Shown: positions 1 through 6,411, counted from the stretch's first letter. The stretch: 10,257 nucleotides of DNA from Thermoplasmata archaeon M9B1D (GCA_002900535.1 MUGC01000028.1:1-10257); one strand, 5' to 3'. A program made the numbers and translations. The notes: generated by a model from the letters alone, not told the origin.

Positions 1-66
1 ACGGGCAATATCTTCACAGACACAAATTTCTTTAGGCAGACCACATACTTCACATATGTCGCTCAT
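1..66 (-). CDS. Translation initiation factor aIF1 (SUI1/eIF1 family), N-terminal part
   Basis: Only the first 22 codons are present; the gene runs off the left edge. The visible protein begins MSDICEVCGLPKEICVCED, which carries the paired cysteines C5-x2-C8 and C15-x-C17 of the small N-terminal extension of archaeal SUI1 proteins, probably a metal site. In archaea aIF1 binds the small subunit near the P site and helps select the start codon. The ATG (66-64) directly follows the L29 stop (69-67), with the purine-rich run GGGAGGAAGGAG upstream as a strong ribosome binding site, so the two are translationally coupled. Its place after L29 in the ribosomal cluster is the usual euryarchaeal order. 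The SUI1 domain itself is not visible, so the call rests on this N terminus and on context. Confidence 0.85.
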   Translation of the reverse strand, partial: MSDICEVCGLPKEICVCEDIAR

Positions 67-267
67 TTATTGTTCTCCTTCCTCCCGCATGATAGTAAGA
101 ATTTTTGCAATGTTCATCCTGAGTTGGCGAATCTTCCCAGGAGACGGTGGTGAACCACCCATTGCAGCAACTCCTCTTTCATGCATCAGTTCACTTTTCA
201 ACTCTGCAAGTTTTTCACGTCTTTCTTCAGGTGTGAATTCTCTAACTTCTTTAGCTTTAAGTACCAT
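67..267 (-). CDS. rpl29: Ribosomal protein uL29 (L29)
   Basis: Small large-subunit protein of 66 residues, the normal size for uL29. It is two helices joined by a turn and sits near the peptide exit tunnel, where it helps dock signal recognition particle and chaperones. Visible family features are the start MVLKAKEVREFTPEER, a Lys/Glu-rich first helix with the LAELKSEL segment (residues 20-27), the GG-PPSPGKIRQLR turn (37-50) and the helix NIAKILTIMREE (52-63). I start at the ATG at 267 and not at the in-frame TTG at 276, because the Shine-Dalgarno GAGGT (280-276) lies 8 nt before the ATG and would overlap the TTG. The S3 stop (271-269) is one base upstream, so this is an operon gene. Confidence 0.95.
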   Translation of the reverse strand: MVLKAKEVREFTPEERREKLAELKSELMHERGVAAMGGSPPSPGKIRQLRMNIAKILTIMREEGEQ

Positions 268-268
268 T

Positions 269-1123
269 TTATGCAACCTCTTCTAATAGTTTTTTAAGAC
301 TTTTTAAAATATTTTCAGCTGTCTTTCCGCCGATACCCTCAATTGATGCAATATCATCGACATCCATTTCAAAGATTTCTTCTAAAGATTTGACTCCAGC
401 TTTCTCAAATTTTTTAACAATAGATGGTCCTATTCCTTGAATTTCTGTTAGTTTTTTAAGTGAGGTTGCTTTCTTTTCAACTGCTTTTTCTTCTTTTTTG
501 GTTTTTTCTTTTGTTTTATCTGCTTCAGATACATGAATTTTAATTTCATCTGGTAGTTTTGCATCAGGTTTCATAATTCGAACTTTCACGCCAAGAATTC
601 CTGCTTTAAGTTTGGCGACAGCATAACCTGTATTCATAACTTGTCGAGCTGTTTCACCACAATATTTAACATGTCCTTCTGTAAATTTCTCGGTCCTATG
701 TCTTGCACCTGTAAGTTTTCCTGCAATTATTACTTGGCATCCTTTTGCTCCTGAATCTATAATCCTTCTAACAGTTGAATGTCCTGCTCGCCTAAAATGC
801 CATCCACGTTCAAGCGCTTCTGCGAGTTTTTCAGCCATTATTTGTGCATTGAGAGATGATCTTGCACCTGCTTCTTCGATTTCAATTTGTGGGTTGTCAA
901 CTTTAAAATTATCTCTAATTGCATCAGTGAGTTCTTTGATTTTACGGCCACCTTTTCCAATAACCATACCAGGTCGCTCAACAAGTATGTTAATTCTTGT
1001 ACCCATAGGTGTTCTTTGAATATTCATTCCGCCAAAGCCGGCGCCTTCTATTTTTTTGATTAAGAATTCTTTGATTAGCACTCTGTTCGTATTTTCTCTT
1101 ATGAAGGTTCTCTCTCCTGTCAT
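269..1123 (-). CDS. rps3: Ribosomal protein uS3 (S3) with C-terminal helix-hairpin-helix extension
   Basis: Protein of 284 residues. Residues 1-198 are a standard archaeal uS3: an N-terminal KH domain with the VIGKGGRKI loop (54-62), then the C-terminal uS3 domain from about GARSSLNAQ (86) to IKIHV (194-198). It sits in the small-subunit head at the mRNA entry channel. After it comes a charged Lys/Glu linker (about 199-221). A tail of about 60 residues follows with two helix-hairpin-helix motifs, IQGIGPSIVKKF (228-239) and IEGIGGKTAENI (261-272), which resembles the (HhH)2 folds of nucleic-acid-binding proteins. The extension is in frame and ends at the L29 junction, so it is not a chance read-through. 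Its ATG overlaps the L22 stop by one base (TAATG). Confidence 0.97.
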   Translation of the reverse strand: MTGERTFIRENTNRVLIKEFLIKKIEGAGFGGMNIQRTPMGTRINILVERPGMVIGKGGRKIKELTDAIRDNFKVDNPQIEIEEAGARSSLNAQIMAEKLAEALERGWHFRRAGHSTVRRIIDSGAKGCQVIIAGKLTGARHRTEKFTEGHVKYCGETARQVMNTGYAVAKLKAGILGVKVRIMKPDAKLPDEIKIHVSEADKTKEKTKKEEKAVEKKATSLKKLTEIQGIGPSIVKKFEKAGVKSLEEIFEMDVDDIASIEGIGGKTAENILKSLKKLLEEVA

Positions 1124-1566
1124 TAATCTACCTCTTCGAGTATTATTTCAATATTTGTTGTTTTAGTATTCTTATCAGATGCTCTTCCATGAGCCCTAGG
1201 CATTATGCCTTTTACAACTCTTCCAGCATATGTTGAAATATGAGAAATTTTCATGTTTTCTAGATCAAAACCTTTGTATTCAGCATTGTTTTCTGCATTT
1301 TCTAGTGTTTTAAGCATGTATTCTGCTGCTTTTTTAGGGAAACTTCCAGGCCCTATTGATTTTTGATGGGCACGTTTTCCATTATGAAATATTGCCGGAG
1401 TTGGGCGTTTCATATCTATTATTTCTTGTAGGTATTTCTTTGCTTTTTCTGTTTTCATACCTTTTATTGCATAAGCTAGATTTGTTGAATCCTTTCTTGA
1501 ACAATGTAGTTCAAAGCCGTATGCTTTTGCAGTTTTATCTGGATCTATATCAGTTGAATATTTCAT
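1123..1566 (-). CDS. rpl22: Ribosomal protein uL22 (L22)
   Basis: Large-subunit protein of 147 residues; its extended loop lines the peptide exit tunnel. It has the archaeal/eukaryotic type of uL22. It starts MKYSTDIDPDKTAKAYGFEL, has the helical segment TEKAKKYLQEIIDMKRPTPAI (39-59), an archaeal insert with HNGKRAHQKS, and the conserved tunnel loop MPRAHGRAS (122-130) followed by a beta strand TTNIEIILEE. The length agrees with other archaeal L22 proteins. The start at 1566 lies 6 nt after the S19 stop; the upstream AAGTGATG is only a weak Shine-Dalgarno match, so coupling to S19 translation probably helps. The stop overlaps the S3 start. Confidence 0.97.
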   Translation of the reverse strand: MKYSTDIDPDKTAKAYGFELHCSRKDSTNLAYAIKGMKTEKAKKYLQEIIDMKRPTPAIFHNGKRAHQKSIGPGSFPKKAAEYMLKTLENAENNAEYKGFDLENMKISHISTYAGRVVKGIMPRAHGRASDKNTKTTNIEIILEEVD

Positions 1567-1572
1567 ATTTCA

Positions 1573-2031
1573 TCACTTCAAAGGCATAAATTTAGATGAC
1601 CTAGTAGCGCCAACACCAGGTCCTGTGTGTTTTACTTTCTGACGAGTAAGTGCAAATTCACCAAGATAGTGTCCTATCATATTGGGCTGTATATCAACAC
1701 GTTGAAATTCCTTACCGTTATGAATATATATTGTATGATCGACGAAATTTGGAAAGATGATCATGTCTCTGCAATGGGTTCTAATTTTGTCATTCTCTTT
1801 TGCTTTTTCAATATCGGCTAAAAGTTTGTTTTGTTTTACAGTTAAACCTCGTCTTAGCGTCCTACGCATTCTAGATGGAAGAAGTTGCATAAATTCTTCT
1901 AATGTAAGCTTTTGGAGGTCTTCTAAGCTATGTCCGTGATAAGCAAATTCTTTCTTTTTAAACTCGATTTTTTTTCTTTTTGCCTTTCTTCTACTCCTTG
2001 CAGAGCTTTTAAATCCTTTTTTAGTTGCCAT
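1573..2031 (-). CDS. rps19: Ribosomal protein uS19 (S19)
   Basis: Small-subunit head protein of 152 residues, contacting S13 and 16S rRNA near the A site. It carries the N-terminal basic extension typical of archaeal and eukaryotic uS19 (about residues 1-30, Lys/Arg-rich), the archaeal segment FAYHGHSLEDLQKL (29-42), and the conserved core with THCRDMIIFPNFVDHTIYIHNG split around residues 85-106. The signature MIGHYLGEFALTR (118-130) and the C-terminal GPGVGATRSSKFMPLK (137-152) follow. The ATG at 2031 has a strong Shine-Dalgarno GGGAGGAA placed inside the last codons of L2, 4 nt upstream of this start, so the two genes are tightly coupled. Confidence 0.97.
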   Translation of the reverse strand: MATKKGFKSSARSRRKAKRKKIEFKKKEFAYHGHSLEDLQKLTLEEFMQLLPSRMRRTLRRGLTVKQNKLLADIEKAKENDKIRTHCRDMIIFPNFVDHTIYIHNGKEFQRVDIQPNMIGHYLGEFALTRQKVKHTGPGVGATRSSKFMPLK

Positions 2032-2035
2032 TTAG

Positions 2036-2746
2036 CTACTTCCTCCCAGTTCGTTTTGGAGCAATGCTGCCCACCTTTCTACCAGGTGATGCACCTCGTT
2101 TAACTGAAGAGGGTTTGCCAACATGTTGATGACCACCACCACCATGTGGGTGAGATACTGCGCACATAGCAACACCACGTACAGTAGGGTATTGTTTGCC
2201 ACGAGTTCTATATGAATAATGTTTTTTGCCCGCCTTCAAAAATGGTTTATCCTTCCTGCCACCACCTGAAACAACACCAACTGTTGCTTTACAATTTGAA
2301 TTAAGGCTTTTAAATCTTCCAGAGGGGAGTTGAACAACTGTTTTTTCTTTGTCGTGAGATACAACTGTCGCAGAACTTCCGCCAGCGCGGACTAGCTTAC
2401 CACCGTCACCTGGTGATATCTCAATGTTATAAACTGGTGCTCCTTCAGGTATTACTCCAACTGGTAAGATATTTCCAATAGCAATTTCATTTTTATCATC
2501 ATTAAGTTTAATCTTGTCTCCTATTTTTGCACCTTCAGGTGCAATCATAAATATTTTTTTGTTATTATCAAATTTTACACTTGCAAGAGGCGCAGTTCTA
2601 CCAGGATCATGAACTAAATCGATTAGTATTCCTTCTTTTAAGTTGATATCTCGTGAGTATTTTATTTCTCCTTTGTATCTATGAGAAGGAGCATTAAATT
2701 TAGTATGTATGCGTCCACGTCTTTGTTGAATCAGTCTTTTACCCAT
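2036..2746 (-). CDS. rpl2: Ribosomal protein uL2 (L2)
   Basis: Large-subunit protein of 236 residues, needed for subunit association and peptidyl-transferase centre assembly. Family features: the N terminus MGKRLIQQRRGR, an OB-fold/SH3-like barrel region over about residues 20-160, and the conserved C-terminal loop VRGVAM (189-194) followed by SHPHGGGGHQH (198-208) and GRKVGSIAPKRTGRK (222-236). The start is set at the ATG at 2746. The GTG at 2755 is in frame, but it lies inside the Shine-Dalgarno GGTGA (2756-2752), which is 5 nt before this ATG, and MGKRLI is the usual archaeal start. One oddity is that the residue before the loop histidine, normally Asp or Glu, is Ser198. Confidence 0.97.
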   Translation of the reverse strand: MGKRLIQQRRGRIHTKFNAPSHRYKGEIKYSRDINLKEGILIDLVHDPGRTAPLASVKFDNNKKIFMIAPEGAKIGDKIKLNDDKNEIAIGNILPVGVIPEGAPVYNIEISPGDGGKLVRAGGSSATVVSHDKEKTVVQLPSGRFKSLNSNCKATVGVVSGGGRKDKPFLKAGKKHYSYRTRGKQYPTVRGVAMCAVSHPHGGGGHQHVGKPSSVKRGASPGRKVGSIAPKRTGRK

Positions 2747-2757
2747 TTTTTTCACCT

Positions 2758-3015
2758 TTAGAATATTCCAATTCTCATTCCAACATCTTCGGCCTTAAAA
2801 TCAGGCATAAATTTTACAATTGCATGTTTACCATCTTTTGAAATGCGTGTGTTAACATTTTTTACTTTAACTTCAAACATTTCTTCTATAGCATTTTTTA
2901 TTTCTTTTTTACTAGCTGTTCTTCTAACTACAAATTCAATTGCATTGTTTTTTTCCATGAAATTCATGGTTTTTTCTGTTACAAAGGGGTGAAATATTAT
3001 ATCATATGGATCCAT
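2758..3015 (-). CDS. rpl23: Ribosomal protein uL23 (L23)
   Basis: Large-subunit protein of 85 residues, the compact archaeal form, located at the exit tunnel where SRP and the translocon dock. It shows the family start with HPFVTEKT (9-16) and NNAIEFVVRRTASKKEIK (23-40). A helix, NAIEEMFEVKV (41-51), and the strand KVKNVNTRISKDGKHAIVKF (50-69) follow. The ATG at 3015 overlaps the L4 stop by one base (TAATG), with GGTGGTG a few bases upstream inside the last codons of L4 as the binding site. The stop is 11 nt before the L2 start. Confidence 0.97.
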   Translation of the reverse strand: MDPYDIIFHPFVTEKTMNFMEKNNAIEFVVRRTASKKEIKNAIEEMFEVKVKNVNTRISKDGKHAIVKFMPDFKAEDVGMRIGIF

Positions 3016-3776
3016 TATTTTACACCACCTATTTCTTTTAGAGCTGATTTAGTAAAAATAGTAAGTCTTCCGGGTTCGCCGCCAGGTGCTAAATGTTCAA
3101 TGTTTATTTCTTTTGGTTTTACAACATCTACACCAGATAGGTTCTTTGAGCTTTTTTGGATTTCTACGTTTGTAGATACTATTAATATTGATTTTGGTTT
3201 TTTGTATTTTCTTGCTCGCGCTTTCCCTTTTCCTGCTCGAATGTGCTTTCCATTTGCTGCACGAAGTATATCATCATAGACCCCTAATTTATCCAAAGCC
3301 GTTATAACATCTTTTGTTTTTATGATTTTTTCAAATTTATCATCAATAATTATAGGTAGTGTTATTTTATCATTATATTTGTGTCCTCTTTTTGTAATTA
3401 TTTCTTTATTTGCTGTTGCTGCAATTGCTGAGTTTTTTGCGAGGGTTTTTTCTTTTTTGTTTATTTTTTCCTTCCAGTTTCTTTCTGATTTTGGAGGGTG
3501 TGCGCGTCTTCCGCCAACAACACATGGTGCAAGTGCTCCACGTTGCCCTTGTGCGAGTCTTGGAACTCGACTCATTCCTCGTCCTTTTCCGGCAGATGCT
3601 ACTGCATGTTTGGTTCCTGCGAGTGGATCAGAGCCATAAGGTTGTCTTTTATTTGAGCGAAGGATGTTGAAAGCTTTTCGTATTATATCGGGTCTGTAAG
3701 GTGTGTTGAAAATATCAGGTAAATCAATTTGTTCTTTTGAAGTACCGTCAATTCTATAAATGTTTACCTTCTTCAT
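3015..3776 (-). CDS. rpl4: Ribosomal protein uL4 (L4)
   Basis: Large-subunit protein of 253 residues of the archaeal/eukaryotic L4 type, whose internal loop reaches into the exit tunnel. Visible features are the start MKKVNIYRIDGTSKEQIDLP, the helix DIIRKAFNILRSNKRQPYG (30-48), and the basic tunnel loop with GKGRGMSRVPRLAQG (63-77) and GGRRAHPP (88-95). A globular region includes IAATANKEIITKRGHKY, and the C-terminal Rossmann-like half has ILIVSTNVEI and DVVKPKEINIEHLAPGGEPG. Archaeal and bacterial L4 can act as an operon autoregulator, but nothing here shows that directly. The stop of L3 is 3 nt upstream of the start. Confidence 0.97.
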   Translation of the reverse strand: MKKVNIYRIDGTSKEQIDLPDIFNTPYRPDIIRKAFNILRSNKRQPYGSDPLAGTKHAVASAGKGRGMSRVPRLAQGQRGALAPCVVGGRRAHPPKSERNWKEKINKKEKTLAKNSAIAATANKEIITKRGHKYNDKITLPIIIDDKFEKIIKTKDVITALDKLGVYDDILRAANGKHIRAGKGKARARKYKKPKSILIVSTNVEIQKSSKNLSGVDVVKPKEINIEHLAPGGEPGRLTIFTKSALKEIGGVK

Positions 3777-3779
3777 TTA

Positions 3780-4772
3780 TTAGGCCCCCTGTTTACTGGT
3801 TGTTGATATATAGGTTATCTCAGGTTTTTCAACTTTTACGCCTCTCTGATAACGAATTGCGTCTCTCATGCTGATTAATCTTTTTGTAGGGCCAGGTATT
3901 GAGCCATGGAGTAGAATATATGAGTTTCTTATAACACCATAATTTGGAAAACCACCTGAGGGTGTTATTTCTTCTCCGTTTTCACCTATTTTTAGTATAC
4001 GTTTGTTGTATTCAGTTCTTTGATGGTAGCCCATTTGTCCTGCATTTGGAACAGTTGCTTGGACCCAGTTAGGATGCCATGAACCTTGAGTACCAATCAT
4101 TCTTCGATGCTTACTATTTTTATGCGTTAGAAGTTTAACGCCCCATCTTTTTACACGTCCTTGAAAACCTTTTCCTTTTGTAATAGCAATGGTATCTATC
4201 ATATCTCCTTCTCTGAGTGTATCCTTTATCTTTACTTCTTTTCCAAGGATTTCTTTTGCATATTTTATTTGATCATCTATTATACCGCCTGCTATTCTAA
4301 ACTCTCTTATTTCAGGTGTTTTTTTGGGAATGCCGGTTACTAGTTTTGGTTGAGTATAAATTATTACTCTTAGTTCATCTGTGTCTTTTGTAAAATCCCA
4401 GTTTTTCTTTTTTTCTTTTTTAGCAATAGATATTTTTTTCGTTAGCTCTGGGTCTAGTTTATCAGCCCAAATTTCACCGGCTGTTTGAAGTCCGTGACTT
4501 GTTTTTTTATAGGCTCTTACTGCAGCAACCTTTATTGGAGGTGTTTCTACTACAGATACTGGCATTAAAACTTCTTTGCCTGATGTCGTTGATGTTGGCC
4601 GATAGTCAACAATATGAGCATGTGTCATACCTGCTTTATATCCAAGGAATCCTTGGATTTTTGGTTTAGCAAGACCTTCTGGCCAACTTTTTATATGTGG
4701 AGTTTCTGCTTTTGCTCTCTTTCGTGGCGAAAAGCCCATGGACCCTCTTCTTGGATGATGATTTTTAGGCAT
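3780..4772 (-). CDS. rpl3: Ribosomal protein uL3 (L3), first gene of the cluster
   Basis: Large-subunit assembly protein of 330 residues, with a long extension reaching the peptidyl-transferase centre. It is the archaeal/eukaryotic form: N terminus HHPRRGSMGFSPRKRAKAE (5-23), barrel start IQGFLGYKAGMTH (39-51), the conserved KGKGFQGRVKRWGVKLLTHK (199-218), and the tip loop GTQGSWHPNW (227-236) with VPNAGQMGYHQRTEYNKR (241-258). The ATG at 4772 has a Shine-Dalgarno GAGGG (4783-4779) at a 6-nt spacing. It is the first gene of the ribosomal block; no S10 gene precedes it, as is normal in archaea. The genes upstream (KaiC-like and ICMT-like) are not ribosomal, so transcription of the block probably starts just here. 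Confidence 0.98.
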   Translation of the reverse strand: MPKNHHPRRGSMGFSPRKRAKAETPHIKSWPEGLAKPKIQGFLGYKAGMTHAHIVDYRPTSTTSGKEVLMPVSVVETPPIKVAAVRAYKKTSHGLQTAGEIWADKLDPELTKKISIAKKEKKKNWDFTKDTDELRVIIYTQPKLVTGIPKKTPEIREFRIAGGIIDDQIKYAKEILGKEVKIKDTLREGDMIDTIAITKGKGFQGRVKRWGVKLLTHKNSKHRRMIGTQGSWHPNWVQATVPNAGQMGYHQRTEYNKRILKIGENGEEITPSGGFPNYGVIRNSYILLHGSIPGPTKRLISMRDAIRYQRGVKVEKPEITYISTTSKQGA

Positions 4773-4800
4773 AATATACCCTCTATGTTAATATCTTAAT

Positions 4801-4830
4801 TTTATATGTTTATCCTATATTTTTTCCAAA
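4801..4830 (-). promoter_or_regulatory. Candidate promoter of the L3 ribosomal cluster
   Basis: On the minus strand the run AAAAAATATAGG (4825-4814) is followed by CATATAAA (4808-4801). Both resemble archaeal TATA boxes. The first would put the transcript start near 4794, giving a leader of about 22 nt that includes the Shine-Dalgarno. The second would start it near 4779 and cut the Shine-Dalgarno off, so I favour the first. This is read from spacing and composition only. Confidence 0.45.
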
Positions 4831-4846
4831 CCGTGACATTTCACAT

Positions 4847-4898
4847 ACAACCAAAAACTTGGTTATGGTTGTTAGTTTTTGGGATTCAAAATTTGAAT
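4847..4898. repeat. Overlapping inverted repeats between the ICMT-like gene and L3
   Basis: Four perfect inverted repeats lie in 52 bases. CCAAAAACT (4851-4859) pairs with AGTTTTTGG (4874-4882). ACAACC (4847-4852) pairs with GGTTGT (4867-4872). AACCAA (4849-4854) pairs with TTGGTT (4859-4864) around a 4-nt loop. ATTCAAA (4884-4890) pairs with TTTGAAT (4892-4898). The first three share bases and cannot form together. They lie downstream of the ICMT-like stop and upstream of the likely L3 promoter. They could end the upstream transcript, form a switching structure in a read-through transcript, or be a protein site; the sequence does not decide. Confidence 0.6.
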
Positions 4899-4964
4899 TG
4901 CCCGATAGATGTCTGGTGTGGATGAGGAAATATGGCATTATAGATATTATATTTAAATGTTGTT

Positions 4965-5450
4965 CTAAAAGATGCCCGGAATCATCCTCCATGGGGTTTT
5001 TTTCATAAATTTTCTGTAATTGTCACCATACTGTTTCATCAAAAGTTTTTCCTCATCGAAAATACTCCAGATCATAATAGGAATAGCAATTATTGCAATT
5101 ATTAATGCTGCAAGTGAGTGAAAGAAAAATGCGAGTCCAAAACCAATTATTAAAAGTGAGGTATAATGAGGATGTCGTATATGTTTAAAGATTCCATCTG
5201 TTATTAGTTGTCCCTTGTATATTTTATTCCAATAAAATTCCCATTTAAAATATAAAGATGTGCCAATTATAAATATTATAAAGCCGGTTATAATGCTTAT
5301 AATCAAATCAAGAGGTAATTGCCAAATATTGTATATTGGTGTTATAGGTCCTATCATTATCATAAGTAAAAGCGGTGCATAGTGTACAATAAATAATGCT
5401 CTAAGTTTTTTAGGAGGTTTATAGTCTCGAAAAATTCTAATTAGGCTCAT
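4965..5450 (-). CDS. ICMT-like integral membrane methyltransferase
   Basis: Protein of 161 residues of the isoprenylcysteine carboxyl methyltransferase / phospholipid methyltransferase-like superfamily. These are small membrane enzymes that use S-adenosylmethionine. Hydrophobic segments lie at about 17-38, 46-68 and 98-130, the last probably a helical hairpin. The family C-terminal signature is intact: IRHPHYTSLL (91-100) followed by DEEKLLMKQYGDNYRKFMKK (132-151) and a PW-MIPGIF tail. In ICMT this region forms the cofactor pocket. The substrate cannot be read from the sequence; archaea are not known for CaaX prenylation, so a lipid, quinone-like or other membrane substrate is possible. The ATG directly abuts the stop of the KaiC-like gene and has no clear Shine-Dalgarno, so it is probably co-transcribed and translated by coupling. 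Confidence 0.85.
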   Translation of the reverse strand: MSLIRIFRDYKPPKKLRALFIVHYAPLLLMIMIGPITPIYNIWQLPLDLIISIITGFIIFIIGTSLYFKWEFYWNKIYKGQLITDGIFKHIRHPHYTSLLIIGFGLAFFFHSLAALIIAIIAIPIMIWSIFDEEKLLMKQYGDNYRKFMKKTPWRMIPGIF

Positions 5451-6173
5451 TTATACGAATTTGATTCCGCCGTCATTTATTATTATATTTTGAGGTTTTA
5501 GAGTATGTTTAGTATTTCTCATTTTCATAACCGACATTTTTCTTCTATCCATAGTTGGGTCAAAGCTAAGTGTTATAACCCCATCTGCAAGAAACTCTGA
5601 AATGCCATCTCTTGATAGATATGAAGAGCCAATTGGTAGCTCAGATGTTACAACTGATGTGGAAGATGATGATTCTAGTGCATTTAATATATAACGTAAA
5701 TGGATTCTTCTAGTGGGAAGTGCGACACCTTCAGGGTAATCTTGAGGGTTTGCGATTTCAATCTCACTGTCTAAACCATCCATTTTTCTCATAAAAATCG
5801 GCATCTCTGAAAGGGGTGTGATTGAGTCAAGTACAATTCTTTCATAGTCACCAGACAATATTTCGTTTGTCATTGCTTCGTATACAAATTTTTGATTTAT
5901 GTTTAAAAACTCAAATTTAATAAGGTTATTTTCAATTGCTGATTTAAAATCAAAACCTAGTTCCTTTGCTTGAACTATAAGTCCTTCTGGTTTTTTATCT
6001 AGGGTTAGAAATAAGCTTTTCTCACCGTTTTTCACACCTTCCCATAGAAATTGGAAACAAAAAATACTTTTTCCACCGCCAGGTGGTCCCGATACCAGAG
6101 TTATTGATTTTTTTGGAAGCCCGCCTTCGATTATTTGGTCTAGACCTTGAACACCTGTTTTAATTCTCTCCAT
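5451..6173 (-). CDS. Single-domain KaiC-like ATPase with degenerate catalytic site
   Basis: RecA-superfamily protein of 240 residues with one KaiC domain. It has the family start IKTGVQGLDQIIEGGLPKKS (4-23), Walker A GPPGGGKS (29-36), Walker B RIVLDS (112-117), the ISEFLADGVI strand (191-200) and the KMRNTKH motif (217-223). Where KaiC proteins have two adjacent catalytic glutamates after a beta strand (FEES type), this protein reads LTLDKKPE (56-63), with Asp-Lys in their place. It may bind ATP but hydrolyse it poorly, acting as a sensor or partner subunit. A likely partner is the intact KaiC-like protein encoded at 6650-7423; this is inference. The start has the Shine-Dalgarno GGATGGG (6188-6182), 8 nt upstream. 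It is the first gene of a pair with the ICMT-like enzyme. Confidence 0.9.
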   Translation of the reverse strand: MERIKTGVQGLDQIIEGGLPKKSITLVSGPPGGGKSIFCFQFLWEGVKNGEKSLFLTLDKKPEGLIVQAKELGFDFKSAIENNLIKFEFLNINQKFVYEAMTNEILSGDYERIVLDSITPLSEMPIFMRKMDGLDSEIEIANPQDYPEGVALPTRRIHLRYILNALESSSSTSVVTSELPIGSSYLSRDGISEFLADGVITLSFDPTMDRRKMSVMKMRNTKHTLKPQNIIINDGGIKFV

Positions 6174-6203
6174 ATTTTTATCCCATCCTAATTCTTATTT
6201 TTT

Positions 6204-6256
6204 ACTTATATATTATGATTTGATTTGATATACATTTGCAAGTATATTATATTATC
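6204..6256 (-). promoter_or_regulatory. Candidate promoter of the KaiC-like/ICMT-like pair
   Basis: On the minus strand AATATATAAG (6214-6205) is a fair TATA match, but it would start the transcript near 6185 and lose part of the Shine-Dalgarno. A second A+T box, ATAATATAATATAC (about 6255-6242), would give a leader of about 50 nt that keeps it. A short dyad, ATATAC (6228-6233) with GTATAT (6242-6247), sits between them. The assignment is tentative. Confidence 0.35.
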
Positions 6257-6326
6257 CTCTCTTCTATTATAATTTTTTTTCTTTTGTATGATTTTTTTTT
6301 AATGTAAATCTTTTAAGAGTTAATTA

Positions 6327-6360
6327 AAATATTTATAATTATATAGAAATATTTATATAG
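6327..6360 (+). promoter_or_regulatory. Tandem TATA-box repeat before the 75-residue gene
   Basis: AAATATTTATA occurs twice, at 6327-6337 and 6347-6357, exactly 20 bases apart. Each copy contains a TTTATA core that fits an archaeal TATA box. The downstream copy predicts a transcript start near 6381 and a leader of about 30 nt carrying the Shine-Dalgarno AGGTGG (6402-6407). The upstream copy predicts a start near 6361. The two could be alternative promoters, or one could be a regulatory half-site. Confidence 0.5.
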
Positions 6361-6411
6361 TTAGTAAAACAAAATTACTATTGATATTTAAAAATACAAT
6401 CAGGTGGTAAT

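Larger units (their letters stand above)
6174..6411. other. 238-nt A+T-rich divergent intergenic region
   Basis: This spacer separates the minus-strand KaiC-like gene from the plus-strand 75-residue gene. It contains no credible ORF or RNA gene. It holds promoter candidates for both sides, two long T tracts on the plus strand (around 6272-6279 and 6291-6300) and a direct repeat of 11 bases next to the plus-strand gene. The length and very low G+C suggest regulation or a site for chromatin proteins, but no operator is identifiable. Confidence 0.7.

Noticed and set aside
268..276. Upstream TTG start for L29 (adds three residues)
   Set aside because: It overlaps the only Shine-Dalgarno; the ATG at 267 has correct spacing and matches the family start.
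2747..2755. Upstream GTG start for L2
   Set aside because: The GTG is part of the Shine-Dalgarno GGTGA, and MGKRLI is the usual archaeal L2 start.
3322..3670. Plus-strand ORFs of 86-105 codons inside L4
   Set aside because: They are antisense to a highly conserved ribosomal gene and have no binding site; they are frame shadows.
4810..4992. Minus-strand ORF of 60 codons overlapping the ICMT-like 3' end
   Set aside because: It overlaps a conserved C terminus in another frame, spans the inverted repeats and promoter, and resembles no family.
6174..6411. Possible small RNA gene or origin in the A+T-rich spacer
   Set aside because: No stable G+C-containing structure and no repeated origin-box motif were found; low G+C alone is not evidence.
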